DNA of 64,000 nucleotides from Bacillus sp. AFS055030 (GTDB lineage: Bacteria; Bacillota; Bacilli; Bacillales; Bacillaceae_G). The position numbers were made by a program, and so were the translations under genes. The stretch is from positions 1 through 64,000 of the forward strand of contig NZ_NUGT01000031.1 of assembly GCF_002574545.1 (NCBI RefSeq). The letters run 5' to 3'. This document shows positions 8,308-17,508 of the stretch, piece after piece (the stretch's first letter is position 1; the number at the start of each line of letters is the position of its first letter). Under the pieces are notes generated by a model. That model was not told where the DNA came from. It was given only the letters and a program-made list of their open reading frames with translations, and ran no database searches.

Positions 8308-9000
8308 TTATTTTATGTTTTTTATAATAATTTCAGGTATAGATATATTTTTACGCGGTTTTATGTTTTCAATAATGATTTCAGCTATATCTTCTGGATC
8401 CATCATTTTAGACGTTTTATCCTCATCAAAAATACCTGCCCAAAAATCCGTATTCATTCCACCCATATATGCTGCAAATACTGAAATGGGGGTTCCTGTT
8501 AGTTCAACAACCAAACTTTCGGTAAAGCCCTTAACGCCAAATTTACTTGCGCAATAAACAGATTCTGTTGCTTTTCCAATTAGACCTGCAGTAGAAACAA
8601 TATTTACGATCGTTCCACTATTTTGTTTTTTCATCTGTTTCAAAACTTCTTGTGAACAGAAAATCGTTCCCTTCAGGTTAATATCGATCATATTATGTAC
8701 TGCTTCTACATTTAATTCTTCTGCAAGATCGAAAATTCCAACACCTGCATTATTAAATAAAAAATCAACTTTTCCATATGTTTGAATGATTGTATCAAAG
8801 ACTCTTTTTACATCTTCATATACTGAAACATCAACTGTATGTATTGAATAATTGTTAGGTAATTGTTTACCAATTTCTCTAAGTTTATTTTCAGTTCTTC
8901 CTAACAAACAAATATGAGCTCCATTTTCAGAATACTTTTTAGCTAATGACGCTCCTAATCCACTTCCTGCCCCTGTGATGATAACAACTTGATTTCCCAA
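8308..9000 (-). CDS. Short-chain dehydrogenase/reductase (SDR)
   Basis: Classical SDR, about 230 aa: cofactor motif TGAGSGLGASL at the N-terminus, NNAG (FLFNNAGVGIF), catalytic Ser in VNIVSTAGL and YCASK. It reduces or oxidises an alcohol/carbonyl with NAD(P); substrate unknown. An upstream ATG at 9066 would add 22 unusual residues, has no RBS and lies upstream of a TATAAT at 9043-9048, so I place the start at the TTG at 9000, directly before GNQVVIITG. The start remains uncertain. Confidence 0.8.
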   Translation of the reverse strand: MGNQVVIITGAGSGLGASLAKKYSENGAHICLLGRTENKLREIGKQLPNNYSIHTVDVSVYEDVKRVFDTIIQTYGKVDFLFNNAGVGIFDLAEELNVEAVHNMIDINLKGTIFCSQEVLKQMKKQNSGTIVNIVSTAGLIGKATESVYCASKFGVKGFTESLVVELTGTPISVFAAYMGGMNTDFWAGIFDEDKTSKMMDPEDIAEIIIENIKPRKNISIPEIIIKNIK

Positions 9001-9042
9001 TCTTATACCAACTTTCTTTAAAATATTTATCCGAATAATTTC

Positions 9043-9048
9043 ATTATA
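9043..9048 (-). promoter_or_regulatory. -10 box of the SDR gene
   Basis: Perfect TATAAT on the minus strand; the -35 (TTGTAT about 19 bp upstream) is weak. It puts transcription start near 9036, downstream of the ATG at 9066, and so helps choose the TTG start. Confidence 0.4.
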
Positions 9049-9105
9049 GCTATTAAACCAAAACATGATACAATTGTAAAAGTGTTTGATTAGGAGGTCG
9101 ATAAA

Positions 9106-10458
9106 TTGAATACTACTAAAACGGATAAAATTTCACGCTTTTTTAAACTACTACTTCCGATTTTAATCACTCAAGTGACATTATTTTCGATGTCATTTTT
9201 TGATACGATTATGTCTGGTAATAGTAGTCCAGGGGATTTAGCAGGGGTTGCGATCGGTGTTAGTATTTGGACTCCAATTAGTACGGGGTTAACTGGCATT
9301 TTAGTTGCAATTACGACAATGGTTGCCAATTTAAATGGTGCAAAAGAGGATGAAAAAATAACGCCCCTTGTTATGCAAGCTCTTTATTTGGCTGGTATTA
9401 TTGCAATTGTCATTATTATTATTGGTATATTTTCAATTCATCCAATCTTAAATCATATGAATCTTGATCCGAAAGTTCATCGTGTTGCCCTTCATTTCTT
9501 ATTTGCTTTATCATTTGGAATTTTACCTTTATTTCTATATACAGTCATTCGCCAGTTTATTGATGGTTTAGGTAAAACAAGAACTACTATGATTATTACT
9601 GTTATTTCAGTACCAGTTAACGTAATTTTGAACTATTTTCTTATATTCGGTAAAGCTGGTCTTCCACGTTTAGGCGGGGTTGGTTCAGGTGTAGCGTCTG
9701 CAATAACCTATTGGATTATTTTTGGAATTGCTTTTTACATTATTAAAACTAAAAAGCCTTTTAGTACGTTCAAACTTTTTAAAAATCTTCCTAGAATTTC
9801 ATTTGCAACTTGGAAAAGTATTTTAAAACTAGGAGTTCCAATAGGACTTAGTATCTTTTTTGAAGTAAGTGTATTCTCGGTAGTCACATTATTACTAAGT
9901 GAGTTTGATACTGAAACCATTGCTGCTCATACGGTGGCTATGAATTTTGCAAGTCTTCTCTATATGGTTCCATTAAGTATTTCGATGGCCTTAACAATCG
10001 CTGTCGGCTATGAAGTTGGAGCTAAAAAGTTTCAAAATGCAAAAGAATACAGCAAAATTGGTTTAGTAATGGCCGTATCAATTGCTTCATTTTTTGGGAT
10101 CATCATCTATTTATTCCGATATAATGTAGCAGGTTGGTATACAAATGATCCTTCTGTACAAATTTTAGCAGGCGGATTCTTAATCTTTGCAGTCATGTTC
10201 CAACTATTTGATGCAATTGCAGCGCCAATCCAAGGTGCCCTAAGAGGTTATAAAGATGTAAATGCTACGTTAATGATGATGATTTTGGCTTATTGGGTAA
10301 TCGCCTTACCAGTCGGCTATTTCCTCTCAAATACGAATCTTGGTGCAAAAGGATATTGGGTTGGTTTAATCGTTGGTTTAGGAGTGTCAGCACTAACATT
10401 ATCCATTCGATTAGTACAGTTACAAATTAAAAAACTAAAATTATCTAAAGCATCATAA
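9106..10458 (+). CDS. MATE-family multidrug efflux transporter
   Basis: 450-aa polytopic membrane protein with about 12 hydrophobic segments arranged as two related halves, typical of MATE antiporters (NorM/YojI type) that export cationic drugs using Na or H gradients. Seen are PILITQVTLFSMSFFDTIMSG near the N-terminus, GLGKTRTTMIITVISVPVN with a following NYFLIFGKAGLPRLGGVGSG, and the second-half SMALTIAVGYEVGA. It starts with TTG 9106, 8 nt after AGGAGG; no ATG fits. Divergent from the SDR gene and followed by a strong terminator. Confidence 0.92.
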   Translation: MNTTKTDKISRFFKLLLPILITQVTLFSMSFFDTIMSGNSSPGDLAGVAIGVSIWTPISTGLTGILVAITTMVANLNGAKEDEKITPLVMQALYLAGIIAIVIIIIGIFSIHPILNHMNLDPKVHRVALHFLFALSFGILPLFLYTVIRQFIDGLGKTRTTMIITVISVPVNVILNYFLIFGKAGLPRLGGVGSGVASAITYWIIFGIAFYIIKTKKPFSTFKLFKNLPRISFATWKSILKLGVPIGLSIFFEVSVFSVVTLLLSEFDTETIAAHTVAMNFASLLYMVPLSISMALTIAVGYEVGAKKFQNAKEYSKIGLVMAVSIASFFGIIIYLFRYNVAGWYTNDPSVQILAGGFLIFAVMFQLFDAIAAPIQGALRGYKDVNATLMMMILAYWVIALPVGYFLSNTNLGAKGYWVGLIVGLGVSALTLSIRLVQLQIKKLKLSKAS

Positions 10459-10461
10459 TGT

Positions 10462-10502
10462 AAAGGATGGGAAGCACGAATGCTAAAGCCCATCCTTTTT
10501 TG
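10462..10502 (+). terminator. Terminator of the MATE gene
   Basis: Perfect 10-bp stem AAAGGATGGG / CCCATCCTTT with a 17-nt loop and a following T run, just past the stop. Confidence 0.9.
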
Positions 10503-10506
10503 TATT

Positions 10507-11298
10507 CTATTCATCTTGTATTGTTATATTTGGATGATCATCATCAAATTGATCAAGTAATTCGCTTGGGATATGTTTTGGGATGACATCGGGTGGAAGT
10601 TCACCATCCATCCCTAAATAGTAATGCCGAATAGGCTTTAGTTCGTCATTTAATTCATAAACTAAAGGAATACTAGTTGGAATATTAAGCGAAGCAATTC
10701 CGTTAGCTGAGATTTGATCTAAATATTGCACGATTCCCCTCAACGTATTTCCATGTGCGGATATAATAACCTTTTTGCCTGATTTCAAGGCATGCGCAAT
10801 CTCTTCATCCCAATATTTTAATACTCTTTTTTCTGTGTCCTCCAAACTTTCAGTAAGCGGAAATTCATCTCTTGATAAGTCTTTATACCGTGGTTCATTT
10901 ATTTCATATCTTGGATCATCAATCTTTAGAGCGGGTGGTCTAACATTCATCGATCTTCTCCAAATATTAACCTGTTCTTCACCATATTTTTGCGCTGTTT
11001 CAGCTTTATTCAGCCCTTGAAGTGAACCGTAGTGGCGTTCATTTAATCTCCATGTTTTATGAACAGGAATCCACATCATATCAATCTCATTTAATATGAT
11101 CCATAATGTACGGATTGCTCTTTTAAGGACGGATGTATAGGCAATATCAAATGTAAATCCGTTTTTCCTTAAAATGATCCCAGCTTCTCTTGCTTCGGAA
11201 AGTCCGCTCTTTGTTAAATCAACATCTGTCCAACCTGTGAATCGATTTTCAACATTCCATAAACTTTGCCCGTGCCTGATTAATACAAGTTTAATCAT
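10507..11298 (-). CDS. gpmA: 2,3-bisphosphoglycerate-dependent phosphoglycerate mutase
   Basis: 263 aa; interconverts 3- and 2-phosphoglycerate in glycolysis. Histidine phosphatase fold with the phospho-accepting [10 protein letters not shown] at residues 7-16, [25 protein letters not shown] near residue 85 and the second catalytic His in [10 protein letters not shown]. It is somewhat longer than the common 230-250 aa enzymes, the extra residues being in the C-terminal tail. Bacilli usually rely on the Mn-dependent GpmI, so this is probably an auxiliary isoform. Starts at ATG 11298 behind GGAG. Confidence 0.93.
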   Translation of the reverse strand: MIKLVLIRHGQSLWNVENRFTGWTDVDLTKSGLSEAREAGIILRKNGFTFDIAYTSVLKRAIRTLWIILNEIDMMWIPVHKTWRLNERHYGSLQGLNKAETAQKYGEEQVNIWRRSMNVRPPALKIDDPRYEINEPRYKDLSRDEFPLTESLEDTEKRVLKYWDEEIAHALKSGKKVIISAHGNTLRGIVQYLDQISANGIASLNIPTSIPLVYELNDELKPIRHYYLGMDGELPPDVIPKHIPSELLDQFDDDHPNITIQDE

Positions 11299-11475
11299 AT
11301 GCTCTCCTTTAAAATCAATAAAATATGTTTTAGTTTGCTGAAATGTTCTTAATTTGATTCACATTCAAAGGGATTATGGAGAAGAAAGACAAATTTCATT
11401 TAATAAAATGATACATTAAAGGCTTGTTTGTAAACTAGTTTTTTTCCATATCTCAAATAATTAAATAGTAATGAA

Positions 11476-11513
11476 AACAAAAAGTCGATCTCCATTTTAT
11501 GAAATCGACTTTT
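11476..11513 (-). terminator. Terminator of dbpA
   Basis: Stem AAAAGTCGAT / ATCGACTTTT flanked by T-rich tracts on both strands; placed about 60 nt past the dbpA stop, it can act in either direction. Confidence 0.8.
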
Positions 11514-11572
11514 TTGTTCTTAAATAACCAATGCTACGTGAATAGTAGAGTAAAGGAAATTCACTAAATTCA

Positions 11573-13018
11573 TTATTTAATTGCTTTACTCACTTTTAAT
11601 TTTTTCCCTTTAACTGTCGCATTCTCCATTGCTTGTAAAACTAGTGATCCTTTTCCATTCAGAATATCAACATACGACATCTGATCATGAATGGTTATTA
11701 TGCCAATATCATCTACTGTTACGCCAGGGATTTTTGCAATTGTACCAACAAAATCAACAGCACGTATTTTCTTCTTTTTTCCTCCGCTGAAGTAAAGTTT
11801 CATAATATCTTGATTAATTCGGGCTGTTTTATTATTTCTTACTACTCGCCTGCTGTTAAGTTTTTCTTCAAAGATTGCTTTACGAGCAACTACGTCTTGA
11901 TGACTAGGTGCCTCTATACTAGGTATCTCAAATCCAATGTAATTTTCAATTGCTTTAACAAACTTCCCTTCAAACTGTGTAGAAAACGTAATGGCTTTTC
12001 CTTTATTTCCGGCACGGCCAGTTCTACCAGTACGATGCACATAGCTCTCTTTTTCCATCGGAACGTCATAATTGATGACTAATGTTACATTATCAATATC
12101 AATACCTCTGGCAGCTACGTCGGTTGCCACAAGATAACGGAAGTTCCCATTTTTAAACCCTTCCATTACAGCAAACCTGTCTTCTTGTTCCAGTCCCCCA
12201 TGGAGTCTTTCACATGTATAATTAGCTTTTTCCAGTTCACTAAACACAGTATCAACATTTTCTTTTGTTCGACAAAAAATTAGGCAGCTATCTGGATTTT
12301 CTACAACTGTGACGTCTTTTAGGAGTGAAATTTTATCTTCCTCTTTAACTTCTATTAAAAAATGTTCAATGGTATTAGCCGTTACTCCGGTTGATTCAAT
12401 CTCAATATGAACTGGATCTTTCATATATTTATGGCAAAGATTTTCAACATCTTTAGGTAAAGTAGCAGAAAAAACCATCGTTACGCGGTTTAAAGGTAAC
12501 TGGTTAATAATCGCTTCTACCTCATCAATAAAGCCTCTATTAAGCATCTCATCAGCTTCATCTATGATAAGATATTTTATTTGATCTATATTTAAGGTCT
12601 CTCGTTCAAGATGGTCTAGGACCCTTCCAGGTGTACCAACTACTACATGTGTTTTTTGTTCCAATTCTACCTTTTGTTTAGTAAACGGTTCTTTACCATA
12701 TACGGCCACCGCTTTTATGCGTTTAAATCTTCCAATATTCGTAATATCTTCACGGACTTGAGCTGCAAGCTCTCTAGTTGGAGTTAGTATTAAAGCCTGT
12801 GGTTTTTTTTCTTCCCATTCGATCATTTCGCAAACAGGAATACTATAAGCGGCCGTTTTCCCACTTCCTGTTTGAGACTTAACTACTAAATCTTGATTTT
12901 CCATTACCAATGGTATAACTTCACTCTGAACTTCAGTAGGAGTTTCGTATTTTAAAACCGTAAGTGCTCTTTTAATTTCATCACTTAGATGATAGTCCGC
13001 ATAACTTCTTTTAGTCAT
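11573..13018 (-). CDS. dbpA: DEAD-box ATP-dependent RNA helicase DbpA (YxiN type)
   Basis: 481 aa, the length of B. subtilis YxiN. Helicase core motifs in order: Q-motif region [12 protein letters not shown], Walker [27 protein letters not shown] in [14 protein letters not shown] and [10 protein letters not shown]. The C-terminal 75 residues form the DbpA RNA-binding domain ([45 protein letters not shown]) that targets hairpin 92 of 23S rRNA. It acts in 50S subunit assembly. Monocistronic with a downstream hairpin. Confidence 0.95.
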   Translation of the reverse strand: MTKRSYADYHLSDEIKRALTVLKYETPTEVQSEVIPLVMENQDLVVKSQTGSGKTAAYSIPVCEMIEWEEKKPQALILTPTRELAAQVREDITNIGRFKRIKAVAVYGKEPFTKQKVELEQKTHVVVGTPGRVLDHLERETLNIDQIKYLIIDEADEMLNRGFIDEVEAIINQLPLNRVTMVFSATLPKDVENLCHKYMKDPVHIEIESTGVTANTIEHFLIEVKEEDKISLLKDVTVVENPDSCLIFCRTKENVDTVFSELEKANYTCERLHGGLEQEDRFAVMEGFKNGNFRYLVATDVAARGIDIDNVTLVINYDVPMEKESYVHRTGRTGRAGNKGKAITFSTQFEGKFVKAIENYIGFEIPSIEAPSHQDVVARKAIFEEKLNSRRVVRNNKTARINQDIMKLYFSGGKKKKIRAVDFVGTIAKIPGVTVDDIGIITIHDQMSYVDILNGKGSLVLQAMENATVKGKKLKVSKAIK

Positions 13019-13220
13019 TTCTTAACCTCATTTTTGTTTTTTTCGCTATATGTATAGAGTTCTCCCTAAGAAAAATCATATTCATTAACCAAGTATGATT
13101 CATTATACTTGAAAAATGCAAGATAAAACGGTTTTCTTTTAAATTAAAAAAAGTAATAGAGTAAATTGGTAAGAAATTTAGGTTTGGACATACAAATGTA
13201 ATACAAAAATCAACATTCAA

Positions 13221-13359
13221 TTATTGAGCTGACTGTGTTGAAACCTGCCATATAACATCAAATTTATCTGTTACTTGTCCGTATAAAGGACTCCAAAAAA
13301 GTTTCATGCAGTGAAATAATCACTTTTCCACCATCTTCTATTTTAAATGTAATAGAAGC
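13221..13359 (-). pseudogene. Relic of a PhnB-like VOC/glyoxalase-fold gene
   Basis: In one frame the minus strand reads ITFKIEDGGKVIISLHETF; after a run of six T the frame shifts and continues WSPLYGQVTDKFDVIWQVS to a stop at 13221. Joined, these match the C-terminal half of PhnB-like VOC proteins (the ...GGKV...LxETFW...YGxVTDKFGVxW pattern). A stop codon lies just upstream and no N-terminal part was found. It is a truncated, frameshifted remnant. Confidence 0.75.
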
Positions 13360-13576
13360 TTATTTTAGAAAATCACAAATCGGTCTCAAATAGATTTTTT
13401 TACTTTATTTTGGTCATTAAAAATATTAATAAAAGCATAAAACGGTAGATTTTTCAGAATATTCATTTTATAATATTGAAAATGTACTTTTTTTAATTTA
13501 CCTCTCCACTTTAAAATGAATTTAATTTATCATATCGTTTGAAAAAAAGAGCCATTCATCACTTTTTTTATTACAT
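13360..13576. other. Intergenic, nothing recognised
   Basis: AT-rich stretch between the VOC relic and the next acetyltransferase gene. No hairpin with a T run and no further coding relic was recognised. Confidence 0.4.
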
Positions 13577-14122
13577 TCATTTTTTAAATCTACCCATTAT
13601 AATTGTATGATAAAATTTCCCATCAGAAAGTAGCTTATCGTTTTTTAAAATCCCTTCAACTTCAAAGCCTAACTTTTCATAAAGTTTAATTGCTTTTATA
13701 TTAGTTTCTAAAACACTCAAATTTATTTTATAAAGATTATTAGCATCTGCCCAAGAAATTGATTGTTTTAAAAGATGTTTACCAATTCCGTATCCCCAAT
13801 ATTCTTTTAAGACGCAAACGCCAAACTCTACTTTATGGGAAAGTCTCTTTAATAGATTTCCTTCACATCTAGAGAAACCTATTATTTTATCTTGAACTTC
13901 AGCTACTAAAAATAAATTATTAATCGTTTCTGTATCTGAGTTAATTAATTGTTCAAAGCCTTTTGGATCAATAAATGCTTCTCCTTTTTCTCGGTCTAAA
14001 TTTTCTGTTTCCCCGTCAATTTGTACTCTCAAACTAGATAATTGCTTCGCGTCAGTTATTAAGGCATGTCTAATAATATAATTAAGACCATTTATCGTAA
14101 ATTTCTGAGGTTGTATTTTCAT
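13577..14122 (-). CDS. GNAT-family N-acetyltransferase
   Basis: 181-aa acetyltransferase of the Acetyltransf_1/RimI-like type. The acetyl-CoA loop is seen in VCVLKEYWGYGIGKHLLKQS (Q/RxxGxG/A-like, here YWGYGIG) at about residues 105-125, followed by the KINLSVLETNIKAIKLYEKL signature (N-x-x-A-x-x-L-Y-x-K-x-G-F) and GFEVEGILKND. Of two tandem ATGs, the second (14122) has better spacing from AAGGAG. The substrate is unknown. It stands alone. Confidence 0.85.
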   Translation of the reverse strand: MKIQPQKFTINGLNYIIRHALITDAKQLSSLRVQIDGETENLDREKGEAFIDPKGFEQLINSDTETINNLFLVAEVQDKIIGFSRCEGNLLKRLSHKVEFGVCVLKEYWGYGIGKHLLKQSISWADANNLYKINLSVLETNIKAIKLYEKLGFEVEGILKNDKLLSDGKFYHTIIMGRFKK

Positions 14123-14311
14123 CATGTTCTCCTTACACTAGTATTTTTTATTTTTATAGAAATGAAGAATTGTTTGTATACTCCTTCAAATAGTGTGAAT
14201 AGACCTCACTCATCGCAACGATTTTAGATTCATACTAAAAGAGATCATCCTAATGTTAATATGAAAAGTTTTTAATCAAAACGATATTAATATGAAAGAG
14301 GTGTATCGAAA

Positions 14312-14731
14312 GTGGAATTTAGAAGTAGTGGAAGGCTTTCCAATTTTTTAGTTACCATATTGTTTACGATTTTTCTAATCACTTTCATCAATTATGTAAA
14401 AAGGCATGGATTTCCTCATACGATTAAATCATATCTGATTATGACGATAGTGGGATTAATTTTTCTATCTTATATTGGTTATATTCGTAGTATGGTTATA
14501 AGGATAAACGAACATGGTGTTACATACGAACATTGGGGATTAAAACAAACAATACCCGCTCATCATATTACACGTGTTAATTTACAATACCGATATAAAG
14601 AAACACCTTCACATAGTGCTTATCTAGTCATTAACCATCCCGAAGAATCTATTTTCATCCCATCTATGATGTTTCAAGGACAAATCGATCGGATCACAAA
14701 AGAAATCAGAAATATCATGATCTATTTATAA
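14312..14731 (+). CDS. Membrane protein with two TM helices and a PH-like domain
   Basis: 139 aa. Two hydrophobic segments (about residues 10-27 and 41-58) precede a C-terminal soluble part of about 80 residues (VIRINEHGVTYEHWGLKQTI, IPAHHITRVNLQYR) that resembles bacterial PH-like domains (DUF304 / EbsA-like). GTG 14312 is 8 nt behind GAGGTG. Function unknown; probably a cytoplasmic-membrane protein with the domain facing inside. It has its own terminator. Confidence 0.65.
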   Translation: MEFRSSGRLSNFLVTILFTIFLITFINYVKRHGFPHTIKSYLIMTIVGLIFLSYIGYIRSMVIRINEHGVTYEHWGLKQTIPAHHITRVNLQYRYKETPSHSAYLVINHPEESIFIPSMMFQGQIDRITKEIRNIMIYL

Positions 14732-14814
14732 AAGAACTGAAGTGAAGCATAAGTAGTTCAAATAATGTGGAGAAAATCTAAAATAACAGTGTAAATAAAT
14801 ACCTATAGCACATC

Positions 14815-14843
14815 AAAACGCTTGGAATATTCAAGCGTTTTTA
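14815..14843 (+). terminator. Terminator of the PH-like membrane protein gene
   Basis: Perfect 9-bp stem AAAACGCTT / AAGCGTTTT with a 9-nt loop and a T run, about 85 nt past the stop at 14731. Confidence 0.8.
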
Positions 14844-14995
14844 ATTAGCGAATATAACTTTTTGGTTACAACCTCTTTTAATCTTCCATAATGCATTGTA
14901 GATTGTCGCTTATTTGGGAGAATGCTAGTCTTCTTTTTGCATACTTTACATTGCAATCATTGAGTATTATTTAACGATTTACCTTGATTATAAAA

Positions 14996-15556
14996 TTATC
15001 GTTTTACTGCATCTACAATGATTGATGGAAACAGGACTTTTTCCCCGTGATTTCTAGGATCATATTTTTTCGAGCGGAAAATAACACCATCCTTGCCATC
15101 CCATTCATTAACGTGAAAATTTCCTTCTTCATCACAATATTCTAGTAGTTTAACTTCAAAACCCGCTGTTTCAAACAGATGAACTAGTGTTTTATAGTTA
15201 TATACTATTTTATGACTTGCAGCTGGATGATCTTTTGGTCCTGGTCCACCAACTTTAACAATACTTTGATAGGTATCGTCTTGAAAAAATCCATCTGGTA
15301 CGGCACAACGGATATAGCCCGATGGTTTTAAATAGTCATAACAAATTTTAGCAGCTTCTAAACCTTCATCATAAGTAAGGTGTTCCCACACATGTTCAGC
15401 TAAAATAGCTGCAATTGAATTTTTCTCAAATTTACTTTCCCAAGTTGACTTAACTAATAAATTAAGTTCTTCTTCCTGAGTTTGAATCCATGTTGGATTA
15501 TTGTTATATTCACCTGCTCCAATGACAATTTTTAATTCATCTTGTTTCATAACCAA
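14996..15556 (-). CDS. Putative class I SAM-dependent methyltransferase
   Basis: About 186 aa. The segment AAILAEHVWEHLTYDEGLEA followed by YLKPSGYIRCAVPDG is the post-I/motif II-III part of Methyltransf_11-type enzymes (EHVxEHL...LxPGGxxRxxVPD). The first strand KIVIGAGEYNN carries a short G-x-G loop, but the domain is compact compared with usual methyltransferases. TTG 15556 sits 6 nt behind GAGGTG; the ATG at 15550 is an alternative with 12-nt spacing. Substrate unknown; some proteins of this shape may not be active. Confidence 0.65.
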   Translation of the reverse strand: MVMKQDELKIVIGAGEYNNNPTWIQTQEEELNLLVKSTWESKFEKNSIAAILAEHVWEHLTYDEGLEAAKICYDYLKPSGYIRCAVPDGFFQDDTYQSIVKVGGPGPKDHPAASHKIVYNYKTLVHLFETAGFEVKLLEYCDEEGNFHVNEWDGKDGVIFRSKKYDPRNHGEKVLFPSIIVDAVKR

Positions 15557-15760
15557 TAGATTCACCTCATATTAAATTTGATCGATTAGTAATGTTCGGC
15601 AAAACATACATAAATTCCTTTAATAAAGTGCAGGAAAAAGTCAAAATTTAGAAGTGTAGATTATTTAAGTTATTTTTAAATAATTAACACTTCAAAAATT
15701 ATTTAATTTCTTCTACTCTATCTTGGGTATAATAATTCCAGTAAATGGAGGCGATATTAA

Positions 15761-16828
15761 ATGACCATTGATCGAATTTGTACGATAGGACCAGCTAGTT
15801 TTGATAAAAAAATACTGACTGAATTAATTGAGCATGGCATGACGATCGCAAGACTCAATTTTTCTCACGGAACACATGACAGTCACCATCATGTCATCGA
15901 ACTAATAAAAACGATCAGTAAAGAGACAGGAAAAGAAATCAAGATTTTAGGAGACCTCCAAGGTCCAAAAATTCGATTAGGTAAAATTGAAGGGGAAAAA
16001 ATAAATCTTGAACCTAATCAAACTTTCACACTCGTAATTGATGAGATTACAGGTGATCGTAATCAAGCAAGTGTCGATTACAAGGGGTTAATAAATGATG
16101 TGAAACAAGGAGATCGCATATTAATTAATGATGGTGAAGTGGAGTTATACGTTGAAAAGATAGAACAAAGTAAAATCATCACTTCTGTGAAAACAGGAGG
16201 TGAAATTTCTTCACATAAAGGGGTTAATTTACCTGGTGTTGTGACAAGTTTACCTGCTATTACTGAAAAAGACCGTAAAGACATCGAATTCATTTTACAA
16301 GAAAGTTTAGATTATATTGCATGCTCATTTATTCGACGAGCATCTCATTTACAGGAAATCAGAAGTTTTATGAAATTAAAAGGTGATAAAACACCTCAAT
16401 TAATCGCAAAAATTGAAACGATTGAAGCAATAAAAAATTTCCAAGAAATTAATAAAGAAACTGATGCTATCATGATTGCCCGTGGTGATTTAGGTGTTGA
16501 ACTTCCATATCAATGGATCCCACTCTTACAAAGAGCGATGATTCATGAGTGTAATTTAAATGGTACATATGTGATCACAGCAACCCAAATGCTACAATCT
16601 ATGATAGATCATTCACTCCCAACAAGAGCTGAAGTAACTGATGTATTTCAGGCTGTAATGGATGGGACCAATGCAGTCATGCTTTCCGCTGAAAGTGCTG
16701 CTGGCCACCATCCGATCGAAAGCATTGAAACATTAAAACTTGTATCCCAATTTGCTGAAACCGTAAAATCGAAATCTCCGTTTGATTTTGATGATATGCT
16801 TGAGTTGATCAACTCAACGATCAAATAA
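15761..16828 (+). CDS. Pyruvate kinase-like protein lacking the C-terminal domain
   Basis: 355 aa against about 470-590 for bacterial pyruvate kinases. The catalytic barrel is complete: RICTIGPAS, ARLNFSHG, LGDLQGPKIRLG, the B domain between, AKIET (lid/metal Glu), IARGDLGVELP, TATQMLQSM and TRAEVTDVFQAVMDGTNAVM. The protein ends about 20 residues after the last barrel helix, with no allosteric C-terminal alpha/beta domain. It stops cleanly at TAA followed by a strong terminator, so it is not an assembly break. It probably is a paralogue of the main enzyme, possibly not regulated by effectors. Whether it is active is unknown. Confidence 0.85.
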   Translation: MTIDRICTIGPASFDKKILTELIEHGMTIARLNFSHGTHDSHHHVIELIKTISKETGKEIKILGDLQGPKIRLGKIEGEKINLEPNQTFTLVIDEITGDRNQASVDYKGLINDVKQGDRILINDGEVELYVEKIEQSKIITSVKTGGEISSHKGVNLPGVVTSLPAITEKDRKDIEFILQESLDYIACSFIRRASHLQEIRSFMKLKGDKTPQLIAKIETIEAIKNFQEINKETDAIMIARGDLGVELPYQWIPLLQRAMIHECNLNGTYVITATQMLQSMIDHSLPTRAEVTDVFQAVMDGTNAVMLSAESAAGHHPIESIETLKLVSQFAETVKSKSPFDFDDMLELINSTIK

Positions 16829-16843
16829 ACTTGATCTTCTGAC

Positions 16844-16869
16844 AAAAACGCCCCAAAAGGGGCGTTTTT
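16844..16869. terminator. Bidirectional terminator between pyk-like and the 76-aa gene
   Basis: Perfect GC-rich 11-bp stem AAAAACGCCCC / GGGGCGTTTTT with AAAA loop and T runs on both strands; it can end both convergent genes. Confidence 0.95.
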
Positions 16870-16873
16870 AAAA

Positions 16874-17104
16874 TTACTTTTCTTTTTTATAAAATCGTTC
16901 ACCAGAATCTGGATTATAGTAAACTCTTGTTTTCTCTTTTGTTACAGGGTCAATATTAACTTCGCTAGTTCGTTGAAATCCTTCAGGTATTTGGTTTCCA
17001 TGATTTCGATTAAATCGTTTATCGTAAATAAAATAACCTAACAATAAACAAATAATGAGAAATAAAATTTGGATACCATAAAAACCGAAAATAACTGTTT
17101 TCAT
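16874..17104 (-). CDS. Small single-TM membrane protein
   Basis: 76 aa: an N-terminal hydrophobic helix (about residues 5-26, IQILFLIICLLLGYFIYDKR) and a hydrophilic tail ending RVYYNPDSGERFYKKEK. Family not recognised. Its ATG overlaps the stop of a truncated ybjQ relic (TAATG), so it was once translationally coupled to a YbjQ-like gene; today no good RBS precedes it, and its expression is uncertain. It shares the convergent terminator with the pyruvate kinase-like gene. Confidence 0.55.
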   Translation of the reverse strand: MKTVIFGFYGIQILFLIICLLLGYFIYDKRFNRNHGNQIPEGFQRTSEVNIDPVTKEKTRVYYNPDSGERFYKKEK

Positions 17105-17160
17105 TATATTTTCTCGACTACTTCATTCGTTCGATAAGTGATAAATTTAATCAAGTTTTT
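17104..17160 (-). pseudogene. C-terminal relic of a ybjQ-like gene
   Basis: About 57 bp on the minus strand match the 3' end of the intact ybjQ-like gene at 21198-21518, including an identical 25-bp block GTAGTCGAG..AAAAC spanning the stop codon. The relic reads TYRTNEVVEKI-stop where the intact copy reads [11 protein letters not shown]-stop. Homology ends abruptly near 17160; in-frame stops lie beyond. Confidence 0.75.
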
Positions 17161-17169
17161 CATGTAAAC

Positions 17170-17344
17170 AGACCCCCTAAGAGTATTGGTATTACAATAC
17201 TATACAATCTACTAACTAAATTATGACCGATATCAACTGTTTCAAGAAATATTAGGTAAGACCTAATTGGACGTTTAAATTAGCTAAATAGCATCCATCT
17301 GACTTACCTGTACTTGATTATAGCAATTTATCTTCGAGGGGTCT
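17170..17344. other. Possible structured or MITE-like 175-bp segment
   Basis: The segment is bounded by complementary ends AGACCCC (17170-17176) and GGGGTCT (17338-17344) and contains two perfect internal hairpins, AGTATTG..CAATACT (17183-17202) and ATTAGGT-AAG-ACCTAAT (17251-17267). It has no ORF. It could be a small RNA domain or a decayed small insertion with short terminal repeats. No match to a riboswitch class was recognised. Confidence 0.3.
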
Positions 17345-17508
17345 ATGCAATCATTGTAATAAAATTGATACTATTGTGAATTTTTTACGTTTCATTTCAT
17401 CCCCAGGTTATTACCAAAGATCTACAGAGTTCTCCCCATCTTTCAGGTAAGCACAATTAAAATGCCTGCAGCTTCACAAAATTCGCTGCAGGCACGTCGA
17501 TACTCCAA
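17345..17508. other. Intergenic, terminator of the propeller operon only
   Basis: Besides the hairpin at 17464-17493, the minus strand holds a GGGGATGA RBS-like site before a 14-codon ORF (MKRKKFTIVSILLQ) that stops at once; it looks like the start of a lost exported protein, not a gene. Confidence 0.35.
17464..17493 (-). terminator. Terminator of the propeller-protein operon
   Basis: Perfect 9-bp GC-rich stem GCCTGCAGC / GCTGCAGGC, 12-nt loop, followed by ATTTTAATT on the minus strand, 16 nt past the stop at 17509. Confidence 0.8.

Noticed and set aside
13011-13220. 69-codon ORF upstream of dbpA on the minus strand
   Set aside because: It spans the dbpA leader region, has no RBS and no recognised similarity.
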